From NCBI GenBank assembly GCA_002722255.1, contig PBLD01000003.1:135336-199335 (forward strand): DNA of 64,000 nucleotides. Direction: 5' to 3'. The number at the start of each line of letters is the position of its first letter. Within the stretch, counting starts at the first letter, position 1. Both the position numbers and the translations under genes were made by a program. The notes under the pieces were generated by a model that worked only from the letters and a program-made list of their open reading frames with translations, did no database searches and was not told the DNA's origin. Source of the stretch: Winogradskyella sp. (GTDB lineage Bacteria; Bacteroidota; Bacteroidia; Flavobacteriales; Flavobacteriaceae). This document shows positions 41,378 through 49,162 of the stretch, one piece after another.

Positions 41378-43831
41378 ATGACCTATTTTCTAGATGTCAT
41401 ATTGCCAATACCGCTTCAAAAGGCTTTTACATACCACATAACCGAAGCAGAAGCTCAATTTATAAAGCAAGGAATGCGAGTGGCTGTGCCTTTTGGTAAA
41501 AGCAAAATTTATACAGCTTTAGCATATAAAATTCATAATAATGGACCTACAGCATATGAAGCAAAAACCATTCATCAAATTTTAGATGAAGCGCCTGTTG
41601 TAACCGAATTACAACTGAAGCATTGGGAGTGGATTGCTAAATATTATATGTGCAGTCTTGGAGAGGTAATGCGAGCAGCAATGCCAAATGCGTTTATTAT
41701 AGAAAGCGAAACTATTCTTGTTAAAAATGAAAATACTGACATCTCAGAAGCTGACCTTACAGATGATGAGTTTTTAATCTACGAAGCCTTGCAATATCAG
41801 TCATCTTTAAAGATTGAAGATGTGGTTTCTATTTTAGATAAAAAACGAATTCTTCCAGTCGTAAATCGTTTAGTAGAAAAAGGCGTTTTGCAATTGCAAG
41901 AAGAACTTTACGAAAAATACAAACCAAAATTAGTACGCTATGTAAAGCTTCATGAAACACATAAACCTGAAGAAAAACTTCAAGAGCTTTTAGAAATTTT
42001 AAGTCGTGCACCAAAGCAACGTGAAGTTATTTTAACCTTGTTTACACTCGAAGCTTCAGAACAAAAACCAATAAAAGTTTCAGAATTAAGTGAACGTAGT
42101 GGAGCATCATCAGCTGTTATTAAAGCACTGATTGATAAGTCTATTTTAGAAGAATACTACATTCAAACAGATAGAGTGCAGTTTGAGGGTGAAGGTTATG
42201 AGCAAACCAAGCAATTGAGTGATGCACAAACCGAAGCACTTGAGATCATTAAAGTTGCTTTTGAAACCAAACCAGTAACACTTTTACATGGTGTAACATC
42301 ATCTGGAAAAACGGAAATCTATGTAAAGCTCATAGAAGAACAGCTAAATATGGGTAAACAAGTATTATACTTATTGCCAGAAATAGCTTTAACAACGCAA
42401 TTGGTGCAACGTCTTCAGGATTATTTTGGAGAAAAGGTTGCGGTTTTTCATAGTAGATATTCTAGTAACGAGCGTGTTGAGGTTTGGCAAAATTTAAAGA
42501 ACAATTTAGAGAAAGCACAATTAGTCATTGGTGCACGTTCGGCTTTGTTGTTGCCATTTTCTGATTTAGGCTTAATTATAGTAGATGAAGAACACGAGCA
42601 ATCGTACAAACAGTTTGATCCTGCACCACGATACCATGCCAGAGATGCAGCTGTTGTTTTAGCTAACATACACAAGGCAAAAACACTTTTAGGTTCAGCA
42701 ACACCAAGTTTGGAAAGTTATTTTAATGCTAAACAAAATAAATATGGATTTGTAGAATTAAAAACACGTTTCAACAATGTACTTATGCCAGATATAGAAT
42801 TGGTAGATTTGGCAGATAAGTACAAGCGTAAACGTATGAAAGGTCATTTTTCGGACCGTTTAATTGAAGAAATGACAGAAACCTTAGATGAAGGTTTTCA
42901 AATTATATTATTTCAGAATAGAAGAGGATTTTCGCCAATAATAGAATGTACAACTTGTGGTAATTCACCACAATGTCCTAATTGCGATGTAAGCTTAACA
43001 TACCATCAATATAGAGATCAACTTCGCTGTCATTATTGTGGTTACCATACAGTAACTCCAAAAACATGTCAGGCTTGTGGAAATGCTACTCTAGATACCA
43101 AAGGATTTGGTACAGAGCAGATCGAAGAAGAAGTAAAAGTGCTTTTTCCAGACAAGAAAGTTGCGCGTATGGACTTAGACACCACAAGAGGAAAGCATGG
43201 TTTTGAAAAAATCATTACAAAGTTTGAACAGCGTGAAATTGATATTTTAGTTGGTACACAAATGCTTACTAAGGGTTTAGATTTTAGACATGTAAAATTG
43301 GTCGGCATCATGAATGCTGATAATTTGCTAAACTTCCCAGATTTTAGAGCGCATGAGCGTAGCTATCAATTAATGACACAGGTAGCAGGTAGAGCAGGCC
43401 GAACAGATATAAGAGGAAAAGTGCTAATTCAGACTTATAATCCGCATCATAATATTTTGCAGCAAGTGTCTACAAATGCTTACAAAGAGATGTTTGCAGA
43501 GCAAATGAATGATCGTTACAATTTTAAATATCCACCAATCTATCGTTTAATTAAAATTACGTTAAGGCATAAAGATTATAATAGAGTCAATTTAGCAGCA
43601 GATTGGTATGCAAAATCTTTACGACAAGTCTTTAAAGCAAATGTTTTAGGGCCAGAATTTCCGCCAATTTCCAGGATACGGAATTTATTTAATAAAAACA
43701 TCTTAATTAAGATTCCGCAAAATCAATCGCTTTCTAAAACCAAAGAAGCTATTATGAAAATAGATAACAGTTTTAATGCTGTTAAGGATTTTAGGTCTGT
43801 GAGAGTGGTGCTGAATGTAGATAACTATTAA
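41378..43831 (+). CDS. priA: Primosomal protein N' (replication restart helicase)
   Basis: The 817-residue protein is full-length PriA: an N-terminal DNA-binding part ('YFLDVILPIPLQKAFTYHI'), a helicase core with Walker A 'LHGVTSSGKTEIY' near 305, 'IVDEEHEQSYKQFDPAPRYH', and eight zinc-binding Cys between about 524 and 569 ('CTTCGNSPQCPNCD', 'CHYCG', 'CQACG'). Motifs 'GTEQIEEEVKVLFP' and 'VAGRAGRTDIRG' follow. It reloads DnaB at stalled forks. It acts on the nucleoid. It follows the YihY gene by 21 bp. A double palindrome and a terminator separate it from the LytTR gene. Confidence 0.97.
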   Translation: MTYFLDVILPIPLQKAFTYHITEAEAQFIKQGMRVAVPFGKSKIYTALAYKIHNNGPTAYEAKTIHQILDEAPVVTELQLKHWEWIAKYYMCSLGEVMRAAMPNAFIIESETILVKNENTDISEADLTDDEFLIYEALQYQSSLKIEDVVSILDKKRILPVVNRLVEKGVLQLQEELYEKYKPKLVRYVKLHETHKPEEKLQELLEILSRAPKQREVILTLFTLEASEQKPIKVSELSERSGASSAVIKALIDKSILEEYYIQTDRVQFEGEGYEQTKQLSDAQTEALEIIKVAFETKPVTLLHGVTSSGKTEIYVKLIEEQLNMGKQVLYLLPEIALTTQLVQRLQDYFGEKVAVFHSRYSSNERVEVWQNLKNNLEKAQLVIGARSALLLPFSDLGLIIVDEEHEQSYKQFDPAPRYHARDAAVVLANIHKAKTLLGSATPSLESYFNAKQNKYGFVELKTRFNNVLMPDIELVDLADKYKRKRMKGHFSDRLIEEMTETLDEGFQIILFQNRRGFSPIIECTTCGNSPQCPNCDVSLTYHQYRDQLRCHYCGYHTVTPKTCQACGNATLDTKGFGTEQIEEEVKVLFPDKKVARMDLDTTRGKHGFEKIITKFEQREIDILVGTQMLTKGLDFRHVKLVGIMNADNLLNFPDFRAHERSYQLMTQVAGRAGRTDIRGKVLIQTYNPHHNILQQVSTNAYKEMFAEQMNDRYNFKYPPIYRLIKITLRHKDYNRVNLAADWYAKSLRQVFKANVLGPEFPPISRIRNLFNKNILIKIPQNQSLSKTKEAIMKIDNSFNAVKDFRSVRVVLNVDNY

Positions 43832-43860
43832 AACAAACCATAGAAAATTTTGGTGAAATT

Positions 43861-43978
43861 CGTCAGTTCGAGTGGATTTTTCGATTGAATGAGAAAAATT
43901 TGTATCGAGAATTAGAATTTTAGCAATCAAAAAGTTCTCGATACAATTTTACGTTCCTCAAAATCACTCGAACTGACG
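43861..43978. repeat. Double palindromic repeat, copy 3 (best preserved)
   Basis: Outer arms CGTCAGTTCGAGTG (43861-43874) and CACTCGAACTGACG (43965-43978) are perfect inverted repeats of 14 bp. Inner arms TTGTATCGAGAA (43900-43911) and TTCTCGATACAA (43935-43946) are perfect over 12 bp. It lies between priA and the terminator. Confidence 0.9.
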
Positions 43979-44000
43979 TCAAAATATACAACCGTTTAAA

Positions 44001-44036
44001 CAAAAAAATCCCAACAGTACTGCTGGGATTTTTTAT
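44001..44036. terminator. Bidirectional rho-independent terminator between priA and the LytTR gene
   Basis: ATCCCAACAGTACTGCTGGGAT is an almost perfect palindrome with an A-run before and a T-run after, so it can stop transcription from both sides. Confidence 0.88.
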
Positions 44037-44078
44037 TTCAATGTGTATTATTGAGATATTCTGAAAAAGGTAGTCATT

Positions 44079-44774
44079 CTACATATTATTCAAAGCATCT
44101 ACTAATTGTGTTTTCTTATTTCGACTCAAAGGAATCTCATAAGCACCTACTTCAACATTCTTACTGTTAAAGCGATCAATTTTATCTAAATTCACAATAT
44201 AAGATTTGTGGATTCTCAAAAATTTCCCTTCCGGTAGCTCCTTTTCAAAAGCTTTCATTGTAGATAATACTACAAGGCTGTTTTCTTCTGTTACAACTTT
44301 TACATAGTCGCCTAAAGCTTCAATCCATTTAATATCCTTAATATAAACTTTACGTTTTTTAAGGTTACTCTTCACAAAGATGTGCTCGCCATCAGTTTCG
44401 TTAAAGTCTAATTTTAACTTATGCTGCTCAATAGCTTTTTCTACAGCAGTGTTAAAACGTTCTTTTGTGATTGGTTTTTGAAGATAGTCGGTAGCGTCGT
44501 AATTAAATGCTTTAAAAGCATATTCGGTTTTACCTGTAACAAAAATAATTTGGGGTTTGTTGTTGAGTACATCTAGGAGTTCAAAACCGTTTAATACAGG
44601 CATTTCTATATCTAAAAAGATAAGATCTACTTTATGAGTATTAAGACCGTTTTTTGTTTCTAACGCACTGCTGTACTCTGCAATAAGGTTGAGCGAGGAA
44701 TGATTCTCGATTAACTTTACTATAGAGAGGCGCTGAATCGCAGAATCATCAACAACTACACAGTTTAAAGTCAT
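44079..44774 (-). CDS. LytTR-family response regulator, orphan
   Basis: The 231-residue protein joins a receiver domain (about 3-118; Asp in 'VDLIFLDIEMP' near 50-60, 'FVTGKTEYAFKAFNYDATDY' and Lys in 'LQKPI') to a LytTR DNA-binding domain ('IFVKSNLKKRKVYIKDIKWI', 'FLRIHKSYIVNLDKIDRF', 'IPLSRNKKTQL'). Such regulators are usually paired with membrane LytS/YehU-type kinases; none is nearby. It is transcribed alone, and the 200 bp to rpsF hold divergent promoters. Targets unknown. Confidence 0.93.
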   Translation of the reverse strand: MTLNCVVVDDSAIQRLSIVKLIENHSSLNLIAEYSSALETKNGLNTHKVDLIFLDIEMPVLNGFELLDVLNNKPQIIFVTGKTEYAFKAFNYDATDYLQKPITKERFNTAVEKAIEQHKLKLDFNETDGEHIFVKSNLKKRKVYIKDIKWIEALGDYVKVVTEENSLVVLSTMKAFEKELPEGKFLRIHKSYIVNLDKIDRFNSKNVEVGAYEIPLSRNKKTQLVDALNNM

Positions 44775-44912
44775 AACATTAATAATTTATTAGGTTAAGA
44801 TATCGACAATAGTACAATAATTTCGGTTAAAAAACAAATTTTACCGACAAACTGTAAAATTTAACATAATCTTTATTGCAGAAAAATGTTTGAAACTTTA
44901 CATCTAAAAACA

Positions 44913-44943
44913 TTGTCTGAATTAGAAATTATATGTATTTTTG
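44913..44943 (+). promoter_or_regulatory. Promoter of the rpsF-rpsR-rplI operon
   Basis: A -33 TTG (44913-44915) and a -7 box TATTTTTG (44936-44943) are 20 bp apart, fitting the Bacteroidota sigma factor consensus. A start about 44948 would give a leader of 30 nt. Confidence 0.72.
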
Positions 44944-44977
44944 CAGCCGTTTTAACAATAAACAAATATAATTTATT

Positions 44978-45316
44978 ATGAATCATTATGAAACTGTTTT
45001 CATCTTGAATCCCGTTTTATCTGAAGAACAGATAAAGGAGACAGTTAAGAAATATGAGGATTTTCTTGTTTCTAAAGGTGCAAAGATGATAGCTAAAGAA
45101 GATTGGGGCTTAAAAAAATTAGCTTACCCAATCCAAAACAAAAAGAGTGGTTTTTATCACTTATTTGAGTACCAAGTAGCTGGTGAAGTTATTGAAACTT
45201 TAGAGCTAGAGTTTAGACGTGATGAGCGTTTTATGCGTTATTTAACTGTAAAGCTAGACAAGCACGCAATTGCTTGGGCTGAAAAGAGAAGACAAAGAAA
45301 CAAACAAAAAGCTTAA
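44978..45316 (+). CDS. rpsF: 30S ribosomal protein S6
   Basis: The 112-residue protein matches S6: '[20 protein letters not shown]' opening, '[20 protein letters not shown]' in the middle, '[19 protein letters not shown]' towards the end, with a basic tail. It binds the central domain of 16S rRNA together with S18. It is the first gene of rpsF-rpsR-rplI; rpsR starts 2 bp after its stop. No ssb gene lies between, unlike in many Firmicutes and Proteobacteria. Confidence 0.98.
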   Translation: MNHYETVFILNPVLSEEQIKETVKKYEDFLVSKGAKMIAKEDWGLKKLAYPIQNKKSGFYHLFEYQVAGEVIETLELEFRRDERFMRYLTVKLDKHAIAWAEKRRQRNKQKA

Positions 45317-45318
45317 TT

Positions 45319-45615
45319 ATGTCATCAATAGAACAACAAGCAAAAGGAAAAAAAGATGGTGAGATTAGATATCTTACACCATTAAATATAGAGACTCAAA
45401 AGACAAAGAAGTATTGTCGTTTTAAAAAGTCTGGTATTAAGTATATAGATTACAAAGATCCAGATTTCTTATTAAGCTTTGTGAACGAACAAGGTAAGTT
45501 ATTACCAAGACGTTTAACAGGAACTTCTTTAAAATACCAAAGAAAAGTATCTGTGGCAGTAAAAAGAGCTAGACATTTAGCTTTAATGCCATATGTTGCT
45601 GATTTATTAAAATAA
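45319..45615 (+). CDS. rpsR: 30S ribosomal protein S18
   Basis: The 98-residue protein carries the S18 core: '[20 protein letters not shown]', '[20 protein letters not shown]', '[20 protein letters not shown]' and the final '[15 protein letters not shown]'. It pairs with S6 on the platform of the small subunit. It starts 2 bp after rpsF and is followed by rplI after 12 bp, so one transcript is likely. Confidence 0.98.
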   Translation: MSSIEQQAKGKKDGEIRYLTPLNIETQKTKKYCRFKKSGIKYIDYKDPDFLLSFVNEQGKLLPRRLTGTSLKYQRKVSVAVKRARHLALMPYVADLLK

Positions 45616-45627
45616 AATATCATAACA

Positions 45628-46089
45628 ATGGAACTTATATTAAAACAAGACGTTGAGAATTTAGGATTTAAAGACGATATTGTAACAGTAAAGAGCGGTT
45701 ATGGTAGAAACTTTTTAATTCCTCAAGGACACGCTGTAATGGCTACAGCTTCTGCTAAAAAAGTTTTAGCAGAGACTTTAAAGCAACGTGCTTTTAAAGA
45801 AAAATCTATTATAGCTGAAGCAGAAAAAACAGCAGAAGCTTTAAAGGCATTAGATATTAAAATTACTGCAAAAGCAGGTACTGGCGCAACAGCTGGAGAT
45901 AAACTATTTGGTTCTATAACTAATATGGATTTAGCTGAAGCATTAAGAAACGAAGGTCATGAAGTTGATAAAAAATATATTTCTATCAATGGTGGTAACA
46001 TTAAACGTTTAGGTCAGTACGAAGCAGTAATTCGTTTACACAGATCTGTAAATGTTGATTTTACTTTTGAAGTTGTTGCAGAGGCGTAA
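45628..46089 (+). CDS. rplI: 50S ribosomal protein L9
   Basis: The 153-residue protein starts 'MELILKQDVENLGFKDDIV', then 'VKSGYGRNFLIPQGHAVMAT', the conserved N-terminal L9 domain. A long helix joins it to the C-terminal domain 'TGATAGDKLFGSITNMDLAE', 'VIRLHRSVNVDFTFEVV'. It binds 23S rRNA at the base of the L1 stalk. It ends the rpsF operon and is followed by a terminator at 46113-46145. Confidence 0.98.
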   Translation: MELILKQDVENLGFKDDIVTVKSGYGRNFLIPQGHAVMATASAKKVLAETLKQRAFKEKSIIAEAEKTAEALKALDIKITAKAGTGATAGDKLFGSITNMDLAEALRNEGHEVDKKYISINGGNIKRLGQYEAVIRLHRSVNVDFTFEVVAEA

Positions 46090-46112
46090 CAATCTTCAAA
46101 TCAAATATTAAT

Positions 46113-46145
46113 AAAAGCCGTTTAGTATTCTAAGCGGTTTTTTTA
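46113..46145 (+). terminator. Rho-independent terminator of the rpsF operon
   Basis: A 12-bp stem with two G-T pairs (AAAGCCGTTTAG with CTAAGCGGTTT) around a TATT loop is followed by a T-run. It lies 24 bp after rplI and 15 bp before the next ATG. Confidence 0.85.
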
Positions 46146-46159
46146 TTCAGTTATATTCC

Positions 46160-47029
46160 ATGAAAAGACTGTTACTACTACTTGCCATTATTAGCTTGGT
46201 AGCATGTAAAAAAGCTAAATCAAATGATCAGGAAGCTCAAGTACAAAAATCGAAACTCATTGAGCTTTTTAAGCCTTCAAGATCCGATTATCCAAATATA
46301 AGTGTACATCGCGGAGGGAAAGGTTTAAAGTATTATCCTGAAAATTGTTTAGAAACTATACAATATGTAAGTGATAGTATTTCTGCAATTTTTGAAATTG
46401 ATGTTGCCCAAACAAAAGATGGGAAATTAATCTTAATGCATGATAATTCTATAGACAGAACCACAACAGGCAATGGCTCTGTGAAGAATTTGACATATAA
46501 AGAATTAAAGAACTTTAATCTAGTGGACGATTTTGGAAACCAGACCAATTATAAAATCCCACTATTTTCTGAAGTTTTAGAATGGAGTAAAGCAAACAAT
46601 GTTATTTTAACTATTGATATTAAGAGAAGCGTTAGCCAAAAAGATGTTATATATGCTATAGACGCAGCTGATGCAAAAGACATAAGCATTATTATAACTT
46701 ATGATGTTGAACAAGCTCAATCTGCTTATGCATTAGCACCAGATATTTTACTTTCGGTTTCAGCAAGAAATCATGAAGAGTTTGATAGATTATTAAAAAC
46801 CAAAATACCTACAGAAAATATGCTTGCTTTTACTGGTACACGTATGTCTGACAAATCGTTATATCAGAGATTACACAACGAAGATATAGTTTGCATTTTG
46901 GGTACATTAGGCAACTTAGATAAACAAGCAGAAGCAAGAGGAGATGAGTTATATCTAGGATGGAAAAAACAGGGAGTTGATATTTTAGCAACAGATAGAC
47001 CTTTTGAGGCTTACAAGGCGATTGATTAA
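46160..47029 (+). CDS. Glycerophosphodiester phosphodiesterase-family lipoprotein
   Basis: The 289-residue product has a lipoprotein signal (SLVACKK, Cys16). The catalytic domain has 'ISVHRGGKGLKYYPENCLE' near 47-65 with the first His, 'FEIDVAQTKDGKLILMHDNS' near 77-96 with Glu-x-Asp and the second His, then 'DRTTTGNGSV'. This is the GDPD TIM barrel, which splits glycerophosphodiesters into glycerol-3-phosphate and an alcohol with a divalent metal. As a lipoprotein it would work in the periplasm or on the outer membrane, possibly for phosphate or lipid recovery. It starts 15 bp after the rpsF operon terminator. Confidence 0.9.
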   Translation: MKRLLLLLAIISLVACKKAKSNDQEAQVQKSKLIELFKPSRSDYPNISVHRGGKGLKYYPENCLETIQYVSDSISAIFEIDVAQTKDGKLILMHDNSIDRTTTGNGSVKNLTYKELKNFNLVDDFGNQTNYKIPLFSEVLEWSKANNVILTIDIKRSVSQKDVIYAIDAADAKDISIIITYDVEQAQSAYALAPDILLSVSARNHEEFDRLLKTKIPTENMLAFTGTRMSDKSLYQRLHNEDIVCILGTLGNLDKQAEARGDELYLGWKKQGVDILATDRPFEAYKAID

Positions 47030-47059
47030 ATGTAAATTCTCTATCTTAAAGATGAGGAT

Positions 47060-47083
47060 GTCACACTGAGCGCAGTCAAAGTG
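47060..47083. repeat. Short dispersed repeat of the CTGAGCGCAGTC type
   Basis: The segment reads GTCACACTGAGCGCAGTC followed by AAAGTG, resembling the insert inside the repeat at 39298-39440 (CTGAGCTTGTCGAAGT). Such stretches are common between genes in flavobacteria. Confidence 0.45.
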
Positions 47084-47125
47084 GAAATGAGAAACAAATA
47101 TAAAATAGAGTATAATTAAAAAAGA

Positions 47126-47143
47126 TTCCCACTTTCGTGGGAA
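47126..47143. repeat. Hairpin repeat directly before an ATG (copy 2)
   Basis: TTCCCAC, loop TTTC, GTGGGAA: a perfect 7-bp stem. It ends 5 nt (ATATT) before the ATG at 47149, the same arrangement as at hisS. Confidence 0.8.
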
Positions 47144-47148
47144 ATATT

Positions 47149-47622
47149 ATGAAATACGCAAGATTAACAAAAGAGCAGTTTGAAGAGTTGCACCAAGAGT
47201 TTATTAATTTCCTGGCAACACAATCCATAACTGCTGATGAGTGGGAAGACATTAAGAAAAATAAGCCAGAAGCCGCAGAGCAGGAGTTGGATGTGTTTAG
47301 CGACTTGGTTTGGTATGGTGTCTTGAGTAAAGTAGAATACTTAGAACATATTTCTCCAAACCAGATTCATCTTTTTAAGTGTAGAGAAAACGACATGCAC
47401 TTAATAGCGCTTAAATTAAAGGAAGATAAAACTGATTTAACAACAAAAGAAGGATTTCAGTGGTTAAGGGATAACTTATTGTCTGATGATATTGAATTTT
47501 TCAACGCAAAGAAAGATTACTCAGAGGATAAACATCAGGATATATTTAAGTTAATTCAACAAGGTGCTAATATTACCAAAGGTGAGTTGTTTCAGTATTT
47601 TGAAAAGTTGATTAGGAACTAA
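47149..47622 (+). CDS. Conserved flavobacterial protein (probably DUF6495)
   Basis: The protein of 157 residues, from ATG 47149, begins 'MKYARLTKEQFEELHQEFIN' and is acidic and mostly helical, with 'SDLVWYGVLSKVEYLEHISP' in the middle and 'ANITKGELFQYFEKLIRN' at the end. I recall near-identical openings in unnamed proteins across Flavobacteriaceae, probably DUF6495. No signal peptide or TM helix is seen. The GTG at 47137 would lie inside the hairpin and is rejected. Its stop codon touches a second hairpin. Function unknown. Confidence 0.82.
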   Translation: MKYARLTKEQFEELHQEFINFLATQSITADEWEDIKKNKPEAAEQELDVFSDLVWYGVLSKVEYLEHISPNQIHLFKCRENDMHLIALKLKEDKTDLTTKEGFQWLRDNLLSDDIEFFNAKKDYSEDKHQDIFKLIQQGANITKGELFQYFEKLIRN

Positions 47623-47641
47623 TACCTGCAAAAGCAGGTAT
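47622..47641. repeat. Hairpin repeat at a stop codon (copy 3)
   Basis: ATACCTGC, loop AAAA, GCAGGTAT: a perfect 8-bp stem. Its first base is the last base of the TAA stop of the gene 47149-47622. Confidence 0.75.
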
Positions 47642-47733
47642 CTCTGAGCAAAAAAGGAATAAACCTTGCTTAAAGGTCTTTATTGGCAAAAACTTACATA
47701 ATTACTATGATAATTTCTAAGCGTGATTAGGAG

Positions 47734-47753
47734 ATTCCTGCTTTCGCAGGAAT
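47734..47753. repeat. Hairpin repeat at a stop codon (copy 4)
   Basis: ATTCCTGC, loop TTTC, GCAGGAAT: a perfect 8-bp stem. Read on the minus strand, its first base is the last base of the TAA stop of the ABC permease gene, the same register as in copy 3. Confidence 0.85.
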
Positions 47754-48994
47754 TATTCGTATCTAAGAGATTCAACAGGGTCTAGTGCAGCGGCTTTAAT
47801 TGCAGGATATAATCCAGATAAAATTGCTACAAAAAATGCAATAGCTGTAGCGCAAATCATAGCAAACCAAGGTGTTGAAAACACAAGCTCAAAAGCAGAA
47901 GCTACTCCCCAACCAATCAAAATACCTAAAATAATACCTAAAATTCCTCCAAGCTGACCAATAATAATGGTTTCTATAAAGAATTGAAATGCTATAGTTT
48001 TGCGTTTAGCACCCAAGGCTTTACGTACACCAATTTCCCTTGTGCGTTCGCTTACAGAAACCAACATAATATTCATTAAAGCAATGGTAGAACCAAAAAT
48101 GGTAATAATACTAATTATCCAAGCAGCCCAATTAAGAGTCTTTGTGTTTTCTGCCACACGATTCAAAAGGTCTTCACTACGTTCTATACCAAAATTATTT
48201 TCTTCTACTGGGTTGAGTCCACGCACATTTCTAAAGGTAATAATTGCATCATCTTGCGCACCTTCTAACATGTCAGTTTTATCCACTTTAACGCTAAGCG
48301 TATAATTGATATTTGGATTGGTGAAGATAGATCGCGCTTTTTGAATAGGCATAATCACTCTCAAATCCTGATTGTTACCAAACGTAGAGCCTTTTTCTTT
48401 TAAAACACCAATAACTTTAAATTTAGATCCTCTTACACTTATGGTTTTATCAATTGGGTTGTCATCAGGAAAAAGCGCTTTTTGCAAATCGCTACCAATA
48501 ACACAAACTGCATTATTGTTTTCTACATCAGCAAAATTTAAGGATCTGCCATTTTCAATTTCTAAACCAGAATTCTCAATATAATTTTCATTAGAGCCAA
48601 TAACTGCAACTTCAGGATCGGTTTTTTCGTTCTCGTATTTTACTTCAGATGTTGCAGAACCATAAAAAGAAACCGCAACCTTGGTGTAAGGATAATCATA
48701 ACTATCAATAAAATCTTTAACATTTCTATAGCTTATAATTGGATTAATTTTCTGACGTTCTCTACCACTTTGGCGTTGTGTTCTAAATTCGTAGCGTTGA
48801 AAATTAAAAGTATTAGCACCCATCGAAGAAAAGTTACTAGACATTGTATTCTCTAAAGCCGAAACACCACTTAAAATGCCCACCAATGCCATAATACCTA
48901 TAGCAATGATTAAAACCGTTAAAATAGTACGAAGTAATTGGCTTTTTATAGAACCAAAAGCAATTCTTACATTCTCTCTAGCTAATGAAAACAT
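47753..48994 (-). CDS. MacB/FtsX-type ABC transporter permease without an adjacent ATPase
   Basis: The 413-residue protein has the MacB topology: one TM helix (about 20-42, 'LLRTILTVLIIAIGIMALVG'), a large periplasmic domain (about 43-285) and three C-terminal helices ('LNWAAWIISIITIFGSTIAL', 'TREIGVRKALGAKRKTI', 'GGILGIILGILIGWGVA', 'VAILSGLYPAIKAAALDPVE'). Such permeases move proteins, toxins or peptides or transmit mechanical force, driven by a MacB/LolD-type ATPase. No ATPase or membrane fusion gene is next to it; it is divergent from hisS. The partner must be elsewhere. Confidence 0.92.
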   Translation of the reverse strand: MFSLARENVRIAFGSIKSQLLRTILTVLIIAIGIMALVGILSGVSALENTMSSNFSSMGANTFNFQRYEFRTQRQSGRERQKINPIISYRNVKDFIDSYDYPYTKVAVSFYGSATSEVKYENEKTDPEVAVIGSNENYIENSGLEIENGRSLNFADVENNNAVCVIGSDLQKALFPDDNPIDKTISVRGSKFKVIGVLKEKGSTFGNNQDLRVIMPIQKARSIFTNPNINYTLSVKVDKTDMLEGAQDDAIITFRNVRGLNPVEENNFGIERSEDLLNRVAENTKTLNWAAWIISIITIFGSTIALMNIMLVSVSERTREIGVRKALGAKRKTIAFQFFIETIIIGQLGGILGIILGILIGWGVASAFELVFSTPWFAMICATAIAFFVAILSGLYPAIKAAALDPVESLRYE

Positions 48995-49075
48995 AGTTGT
49001 ATCTGTAGTTAGTTGGGTTGTTTAAAACCATAAGACGTCCCAAACACCATAAAGTTACTATAAATTTAAAATTAC

Positions 49076-49108
49076 TTGGGTATGCCTCTAAAAATTATAA
49101 TATTTTTG
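49076..49108 (+). promoter_or_regulatory. Promoter of hisS
   Basis: A -33 TTG (49076-49078) and -7 box TATTTTTG (49101-49108) are 22 bp apart. The resulting leader of about 50 nt contains the hairpin at 49140-49157. Confidence 0.65.
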
Positions 49109-49139
49109 TGACTTAAATATGAAGTTTCACTAAAAGAGA

Positions 49140-49157
49140 TTCCTGCTTTTGCAGGAA
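49140..49157. repeat. Hairpin repeat directly before the hisS ATG (copy 5)
   Basis: TTCCTGC, loop TTTT, GCAGGAA: a perfect 7-bp stem. The spacer to the ATG is ATGTT. The only Shine-Dalgarno-like bases (AGGA) are in the 3' arm of the stem. Confidence 0.85.
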
Positions 49158-49162
49158 ATGTT

